25,682 nt of DNA from the IMG/VR virus record IMGVR_UViG_3300027805_000079, positions 1-25,682 of that record; one strand, 5' to 3'. Source of the DNA: a virus. A program made the position numbers and the translations under genes. A model generated the notes under the pieces. That model saw only the letters and a program-made list of their open reading frames with translations. It had not been told where the DNA came from and made no database searches. Below, in pieces: positions 20,678 to 25,682 of this stretch (position 1 is its first letter; every line of letters begins with the position of its first letter).

Positions 20678-23600
20678 TTATGCCTGAGCTTCTGTCCACG
20701 TTACACGAGCTGAAATATTTGCAGCTGCTGTACCAATGTTAGTTGCTACGATTGTAAGAACATCTGGACCATTAGGGAATGATGGGTTTGTCTGAGATCC
20801 ATTTCCATTTAGAATAGAGTTACCAAGGTCACGGATCTTCTGTGCGTTAAAGTTTGTTACAGAGAATGTACCACCTGTAGGAGCTTCTGTATAGAATGCG
20901 AATACACGGTCACCACCACCAATTGTATTTGTAGGAGATGTAACTGTTGCTCCCTGAGTACCAGTGTTATCGTGGAAGATAACTTGAGCTAGAGAACCTG
21001 CTCCAACACGAACTGTTTCCCATGCTGTAGGCAATGTTGGTCCGTTCATAGACGCTGGATTTAGAATTCCTTCAATTAGGAACTGACCTGAAGCCAAAAC
21101 TCCAATCGAGTCAAGCTTTAGCTGCATTCTATTTGCTAGTTCACGTACGCCAAAGTTTCTTGCAATACCGTTATCTACGGAAGGTGCAATTCTTAAAGAA
21201 ATAAGTGGACGTGGAATTGGAGTAGATCCAAGTGACTGCTGAACAGTACCATTTGGAATAACAGATGTTTGTGGTTCATCTGGTCCAGTATTTGAATATG
21301 TTAGTGTATTTCCTGAAGCTGCAGTAAGAGTAAATACTCCATTGTATGAAGTAGAAACTGTTGCAGTTCCAGATGCTGCTGCATAAGAAACGTTTGGCTG
21401 ACCAACTCTTGAATATGTAAGAGTATTATTGTTTGGAACAGACGCTACTGTGTATGTTCCGTTAAATCTTGAATCAAGTCCTGTAATTGTTACCTGATTT
21501 CCAATAACGGCATCGTGGTCTGACGCCATATAAATTGTAGCAACTCCAGAAATAATTTGTCTACCAGTAATAGTAGATAGCTGTAGAATTCCAGAAATAG
21601 TTGCTGAAGATCCAACCTGCAATCCGTGATTTGTTGATGTTGTTAGTGTAACAATATTTGAGGCACGTGAGCGGTTTGTAACTGTTGCAGAAACTGTACC
21701 AGATCCACCAACCTGTAGATATCTTTGCATACCTGCGGTAAAGAGGTAGAATGAGTCATCATTAAATCCACCGTCCATAATTACCGATGATCCCCAGTGA
21801 GACATAACTGGAGCACAGTTTTGAGAAATTGTTTGAACAGAAACCTGGGCGTTTCCAGCACCACCAGGAATTGATAGATCTGGAACAAAGTTTACAAGGC
21901 TGGAAGTTCCACTAAGGGTGTATGACTGCCCTCCATAGACTAATGTTTGAGGAGCTCTTCTAATTACTGTAATTGGATAGCCACGAACAACACTATTATA
22001 TTGACCAATATTAGTATATTCACAAATTTCAAAGTTTGTATTATCTGATATTCTCAAATGTCCTTGTGCTGGCCAGCGGTCAACATTTTCAACATACATC
22101 AGAGTTTGTTGTGGGAATAGTGTTGATCCAGAAACTGCATCTCCACCAGATATTAATCTTGTTGACTCTAAAGGCTCATTGATTGTTTCATAACGAGCTG
22201 GCAGGTTACCAGAGCGCATATATGCTGCTGTATTGATATTGTTATTTGAAATCTTGTGACCCCAAGCAATATCTCCCTCTGTGGTTCTAAGACCAAATCT
22301 AATGTATCCAGCACCGTACCAAGAATAATCGATGTAGGTCATTTGCATCTTTGAAAGATCAATTTTAAATCCTGATGGACCAGTTCCATCAAATCTATCT
22401 ATATTCCATTGCTCTAGAGGAATCTTTTGAACCTGAGTTACCATATATCTTGCTGATGTGTTTGATGTTCCACGATATGCAGGAGAAACGTACATTTGTG
22501 TATCAGAATCAATTCCAATAACACGGTATGACTGTCCACGAATAACAATATATTGACCAACAACAAGCTGCTTACGGAATCTTGTTCCTTGTCCTGTAAT
22601 TAAGTTAGAATATTGAGTACATGTTAATTTTCCAAAAAGCTCTTTGTTAGAGAATCTTTTTACAGCATAAAGCTTTGTTCCATCGTATTCAAAATAGAAT
22701 CCATTCTGATCGTCATACAAGCCAGCACGTGTTGCTGAACCCTTCCACTTATATGCTGTCATAAACGCATTAACACCACCTGGATATTGATCCAGTCCAG
22801 TAATTGTTTGTGTGAAAACTGTTTGAAGTCTAAGCTGTGTATTGTTTATGACTTCGTAAACAATGTGGACTCCGTTGTATGGGTTATATCCAATTGTTTC
22901 AATTCCTTCGAGAAGAACTTCAGCACCTGGCTGTAAGTTGTGATCTTGAAGTGTTGTAATGTTAATATAGTTTGATCCTGCTGCTGTTGATGTAGCATAA
23001 ATATCTGTAATATCAAATGTCGGTGTGAATTTAGTTCCTGTTGAGAACTGAATTGATTTACCTGACTGATAGCGGAAATAACGACGTGTTTGACGTATTG
23101 TTTGTGTTCCGCAAACGTTGTTTGCTGTTGAAAGAATAACACCGCCGTCAAACGGTCTGTGGTCCACATAACCTTCTGGTCTTACATAAAATCCTAGCTG
23201 GTCAGTATTAATCGGATTCAAAACCTGATTTGGTGACTTAAATTGAAGTGTAGTAGCTGTTGGAACTTTTGTTACCAAGAAGTTTCCGTCAATTGTTGTT
23301 GCAGAAGATCCAGCAAACAATACAGTTACTCCAGCATAGAGTCCATGCGGTCTTTGTGTCTGGATTGTAATTGTTGATCCGCCTGATAATGCAGATGCTT
23401 CATCTGAAACTGCTGAAAATGCGTTAAACTGTCCTGGAATTCCACCTGGAATATGTGCGTTATCAAAGATACCGCCACCATAGATTGTTGTTAGTGTTCC
23501 ATCGAGTAACTCTCCAGCAGGAATTATTCCTTTTGAAACATATGTGAATGCATTTGAATTTAAAACTTGAATAACAGATGTTCCGTCTGCTAAGGCATTC

Positions 23601-24175
23601 AGTGTTTCTTGAACAGAAACAATATCACCGCTGTTAAGTCCGTGTGGAGCTAATGAGTTTGTATTTACAGTTATTAGAGATCTAGGAGAAGCTCCATTAG
23701 ATGTTACTGAAACTAAATCGAATGAGTTTCCACCAGTTCCTCTTGAGAAAAATGATGGGTAGTTGTTTTGCAGAGTAAGTGTTTCCCATTTAGAGTTCTG
23801 AACTGAGTATTCAAAGTCTGTATCGATAAGAGACTGTGGGGTAGAAACACGCATTTTTCCAACTGCGTCAATCATTGTCTCTGCTGGCAAGAATCTCTCT
23901 ACGACGTCATCATAGATAATCGATAGGTCATCTGTAGATGCCATATCAGCAGTATTATATTCTAAAGTAATTGTTGTATCTGGTGATGTTGGGTGGTCGC
24001 TGATGGAGTAGCTGAGTGCACCTAAGTTTTGATCTGAGAAGTTATAGATAACCTTATTACGTGTTACGTTTGTTATCAGCAAGAGTCTCTCTCGCTGAAT
24101 TGGTTCTGGAATTACAATTGTTCCTGTTACTGGATTAAATGTGTAATCTCTGTTTACTAACGTTCTTCTAGCCAT
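20678..24175 (-). CDS. Large structural protein with HGL..G repeats (cyanophage-type)
   Basis: 1165 residues with no signal peptide. MRVSTPQSLIDTDFEYSVQNSKWE (108-131) is a sequence I associate with large structural proteins of T4-like cyanophages. At least four beta repeats of about 40 residues follow, each with (P)HGL..G..V...G.....NG.F.V..V....L.Y: around 178, 277, 412 and 850, and a fifth, degenerate one near 885-920. Such repeats are often auto-annotated as E1 FCCH-like. The C-terminal 180 residues (RPLISLRIAPSVDNG..., RELANRMQLKLDSIGV, RVFAFYTEAPTGGTF) match the tail of the same proteins. Probable role: long tail fibre or baseplate-associated spike, the largest virion component here. 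GGAG and a 7-base spacer support the ATG. Confidence 0.75.
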   Translation of the reverse strand: MARRTLVNRDYTFNPVTGTIVIPEPIQRERLLLITNVTRNKVIYNFSDQNLGALSYSISDHPTSPDTTITLEYNTADMASTDDLSIIYDDVVERFLPAETMIDAVGKMRVSTPQSLIDTDFEYSVQNSKWETLTLQNNYPSFFSRGTGGNSFDLVSVTSNGASPRSLITVNTNSLAPHGLNSGDIVSVQETLNALADGTSVIQVLNSNAFTYVSKGIIPAGELLDGTLTTIYGGGIFDNAHIPGGIPGQFNAFSAVSDEASALSGGSTITIQTQRPHGLYAGVTVLFAGSSATTIDGNFLVTKVPTATTLQFKSPNQVLNPINTDQLGFYVRPEGYVDHRPFDGGVILSTANNVCGTQTIRQTRRYFRYQSGKSIQFSTGTKFTPTFDITDIYATSTAAGSNYINITTLQDHNLQPGAEVLLEGIETIGYNPYNGVHIVYEVINNTQLRLQTVFTQTITGLDQYPGGVNAFMTAYKWKGSATRAGLYDDQNGFYFEYDGTKLYAVKRFSNKELFGKLTCTQYSNLITGQGTRFRKQLVVGQYIVIRGQSYRVIGIDSDTQMYVSPAYRGTSNTSARYMVTQVQKIPLEQWNIDRFDGTGPSGFKIDLSKMQMTYIDYSWYGAGYIRFGLRTTEGDIAWGHKISNNNINTAAYMRSGNLPARYETINEPLESTRLISGGDAVSGSTLFPQQTLMYVENVDRWPAQGHLRISDNTNFEICEYTNIGQYNSVVRGYPITVIRRAPQTLVYGGQSYTLSGTSSLVNFVPDLSIPGGAGNAQVSVQTISQNCAPVMSHWGSSVIMDGGFNDDSFYLFTAGMQRYLQVGGSGTVSATVTNRSRASNIVTLTTSTNHGLQVGSSATISGILQLSTITGRQIISGVATIYMASDHDAVIGNQVTITGLDSRFNGTYTVASVPNNNTLTYSRVGQPNVSYAAASGTATVSTSYNGVFTLTAASGNTLTYSNTGPDEPQTSVIPNGTVQQSLGSTPIPRPLISLRIAPSVDNGIARNFGVRELANRMQLKLDSIGVLASGQFLIEGILNPASMNGPTLPTAWETVRVGAGSLAQVIFHDNTGTQGATVTSPTNTIGGGDRVFAFYTEAPTGGTFSVTNFNAQKIRDLGNSILNGNGSQTNPSFPNGPDVLTIVATNIGTAAANISARVTWTEAQA

Positions 24176-24189
24176 TCATTTTCTCCATC

Positions 24190-24753
24190 TTATAGAATAA
24201 AGCTTGTTGCTGAAATTGTTCCAGTAACAGTTGAAAGATTTGCAAGGGTATTATACTTTGGAAAGTATATACCTAAGTTTAGCAGAATATCCAATTCATA
24301 TGCGGATACTCTTCTTTCAATGTCCGCCACAACTATTTCACCAGTTGGGCCTGTAGGTCCTGCTGGACCTGTTGGGCCTGCTGGACCCATAATATTGTCT
24401 GCGAATGCCCACGCTGGTGTTGGCAATGCGCTAAATGTAAATAAATCACCAGTTGTTGTATTTAAGAACTGGTCTCCAGTAAAGTATCCAGCTGTAGAAA
24501 CTGGATTTACTGATCCAGTAAAATACTTAGATCCTCTTTCACCAGTAGGTCCTATTGCACCCTGATTTCCCTGAGCACCCGCTGGACCTGGAACGCCTTG
24601 TGGACCTTGAGGTCCCGCTGGACCTGCCGCTCCCGCTGGGCCTGCCGCTCCCTGTGGTCCTGTTGGACCCGCTGGGCCTGCTGGACCTGTAGGGCCTGGA
24701 CGTGAACCAGCAACGGTAACCCATTGCGTTCCATCATAGCGTTTTAATGACAT
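24190..24753 (-). CDS. Collagen-like tail fibre protein
   Basis: 187 residues. The opening MSLKRYDGTQWVTVAGS is the usual start of phage collagen-like fibres. Residues 20-74 are 18 uninterrupted Gly-X-Y triplets, residues 75-122 a globular insert with GDQFLNTTTGDLFTF, and residues 123-138 five more triplets. Residues 139-187 form a helix and beta end (IERRVSAYELDILLNLG...) that may trimerise the fibre. Collagen triplets form a rod-like triple helix. In most triplets proline is in the X position (GPA, GPT, GPQ), with only one clear Y-position Pro (GVP), so it would not be a standard animal-type hydroxylase substrate. AGGAG precedes the ATG by nine bases. Confidence 0.88.
   Translation of the reverse strand: MSLKRYDGTQWVTVAGSRPGPTGPAGPAGPTGPQGAAGPAGAAGPAGPQGPQGVPGPAGAQGNQGAIGPTGERGSKYFTGSVNPVSTAGYFTGDQFLNTTTGDLFTFSALPTPAWAFADNIMGPAGPTGPAGPTGPTGEIVVADIERRVSAYELDILLNLGIYFPKYNTLANLSTVTGTISATSFIL
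24532..24696 (-). repeat. Collagen Gly-X-Y coding repeat
   Basis: Fifty-five codons encode 18 Gly-X-Y triplets, dominated by GPA, GPT and GPQ. The 9-base periodicity is plain in the DNA. Codons vary enough that the tract is not a recent simple expansion. Confidence 0.9.
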
Positions 24754-24773
24754 TAGCTCACACTCCTTATAGA

Positions 24774-24782
24774 ATTATACCA
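24774..24782 (-). promoter_or_regulatory. Possible extended -10 promoter before the collagen-like gene
   Basis: TGGTATAAT on the minus strand is a full extended -10 match. It lies in the 35-base gap after the cupredoxin gene, about 10 bases before the AGGAG site of the collagen-like gene. No convincing -35. It could start the long fibre transcript. Confidence 0.42.
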
Positions 24783-24788
24783 AATTCT

Positions 24789-25682
24789 TTATAATAATCC
24801 CATATAACCAAAGACCTCTAGCTGGTCTTTTCTATTATTAGGGTATAGCTTTTCCCAAGAAGAAGTAATATTAACTGTTCCTGAAACTGTTATTGAACCT
24901 GTCATCATAGAATGATATTGACAGATATAAAATAGATTATCTGGGGCATTATATGGAACATTAAATATTATTGTTCCATTATCTATGCCATTATTTTGAA
25001 CTCCATAGTACCAATCAAATCCTATGCCAGTCTTTTGCTGCGTTTTAATCCAGAATGGATGTCCTGGAGCATTTACATTAAATACATACTTTTTGCCACG
25101 CTGGAATATAAGCGGAGCATTTGCAACTCCATTTATTGAGTAGCTACCCATTCCATTATTTGTTACATTGTAGGTTGCAGCCAAAGTATACTCTGGGATT
25201 ATAACTCTTGATATATACAAAGATCTATTATCTTCAACATAAGCTATCATTCCGCCGTGGGTAGCTGCATTTGGAAGTTCTAGAATTGTGTTGTAAACAG
25301 ATCTATTTCCTTCATAAACGTTTGCAACTGTAAATGTCTCTAGACCTTCTTCTGTAGAAGTATCGATCCAAAGCTCTGACTCTGCTGGGAGTGGTGCTGT
25401 TTCTCTTACGGTTACAAGTTGTCCTGCAAGGTCATCTATATCTACCCAAAAATCACCTTCAATTGGTGTTTGTGATGGTGGCTCTTCATCAGAATAAATT
25501 AATGGAAGCTCTGGCTCATCTGTATCAACCCATAGAGTTCCAGAACCATAAGTATCTGGAGCATCTGGACCAACATGTATAAATTCTGTATCTCCAGCAT
25601 CATCATCTATGTCTATCCATAGATCTCCAATATTTTGTGTTCCACTTGTTGGAGCAGAAGCACCAAAGAAGATAATTGCTGG
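24789..25682 (-). CDS. Fibre protein with GDLW repeats and cupredoxin-like domain (5' end off window)
   Basis: The frame stays open from the stop at 24789 to the window edge (297 residues), so the Met at 25250 is internal. Four repeats about 28 residues apart carry G-D/T-L/F-W-I/V-D cores (Trp at visible residues 22, 51, 79, 105), a motif common in phage fibres. The C-terminal part (about residues 165-266) is a cupredoxin fold: SYSINGVANAPL, RGKKYVFNVNAPGHPFWI and GTIIFNVPYNAPDNLFYIC. Candidate ligands are His208 (GHPFW), Cys254, His257 and Met260 (CQYHSMM), a complete His-Cys-His-Met type-1 copper set; the HSMM spacing resembles CuA-type loops. Similar domains occur in marine phage structural proteins. 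It could bind copper or simply keep the fold. It is a virion component by context. Confidence 0.8.
   Translation of the reverse strand, partial: PAIIFFGASAPTSGTQNIGDLWIDIDDDAGDTEFIHVGPDAPDTYGSGTLWVDTDEPELPLIYSDEEPPSQTPIEGDFWVDIDDLAGQLVTVRETAPLPAESELWIDTSTEEGLETFTVANVYEGNRSVYNTILELPNAATHGGMIAYVEDNRSLYISRVIIPEYTLAATYNVTNNGMGSYSINGVANAPLIFQRGKKYVFNVNAPGHPFWIKTQQKTGIGFDWYYGVQNNGIDNGTIIFNVPYNAPDNLFYICQYHSMMTGSITVSGTVNITSSWEKLYPNNRKDQLEVFGYMGLL
25362..25628 (-). repeat. Four GDLWID-type protein repeats
   Basis: Four degenerate units with cores GDLWID, GTLWVD, GDFWVD and SELWID, spaced 26-29 residues. DNA similarity is modest, so they are old duplications. More copies may lie beyond the window edge. 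Confidence 0.75.

Noticed and set aside
24810-24830. 7-bp inverted repeat (AAAGACC/GGTCTTT) near the end of the cupredoxin gene
   Set aside because: It is inside the coding region, short, with a 7-base loop and no U-tract after it, so it is not a convincing terminator.
1-25682. tRNA genes, insertion sequences, attachment sites and diversity-generating retroelement parts (sought because of the variable adhesins)
   Set aside because: No cloverleaf, transposase, integrase, reverse transcriptase or template-repeat pair was seen; nearly all sequence is accounted for by genes.

Overview
This is a compact piece of a double-stranded DNA tailed-phage (Caudoviricetes) genome, or an integrated copy of one. 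Every credible gene lies on the minus strand, so it is transcribed from the right end of the window to the left. Genes abut or overlap by 1-4 bases (TAATG, TGATG and ATGA junctions), most have good Shine-Dalgarno sequences, and no gap exceeds about 110 bases. Base composition is AT-rich. The host cannot be read directly. The portal/XkdF-type protease/capsid set, strong AGGAGG-like ribosome sites and a PASTA-domain wall-binding protein fit a Gram-positive, perhaps low-GC aquatic actinobacterial host. Several fibre proteins resemble those of aquatic cyanophages. The host call is an inference.

Right third (about 25682-18700, transcribed first): a protein cut by the window edge with four GDLW-type repeats and a C-terminal cupredoxin-like domain with a complete copper-ligand set; a collagen-like fibre; an 1165-residue structural protein with HGL..G repeats; a fibre with a helical N-terminus; a Trp/Tyr-rich protein; and a tail-fibre-assembly-like chaperone.

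Middle (about 18700-11384): a second and third fibre array. It has another copy of the helical N-terminal module, two small paralogous beta-rich proteins, three polyglycine (GGGGG) adhesin-like paralogues, two further chaperone-like proteins, a fibre tip, a LamG-type protein, and a protein with three PASTA repeats followed by 25 PPVFT repeats.

After a consensus sigma-70 promoter (11352-11381) comes a modification cassette (11331-6235): an unknown small protein, a zinc-ribbon protein, a duplicated two-gene unit (2OG-Fe(II) oxygenase plus DUF6065-like protein, twice), an APH-fold kinase and a GT61 glycosyltransferase. This set is the most interesting part of the window. It looks like machinery that hydroxylates, phosphorylates and glycosylates a polymer, and the Pro-rich and collagen-like virion proteins encoded just upstream are attractive candidate targets.

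Left end (6227-134): a large LamG-type protein, a small conserved protein, portal, prohead protease with a fused scaffold-like tail, and major capsid protein. A strong hairpin and an extended -10 promoter follow, and then the first codons of the next gene run off the window. No terminase, tape measure, tail tube, lysis, replication, integration, tRNA or CRISPR feature is present. Having the fibre and modification blocks directly upstream of the portal is an unusual layout.
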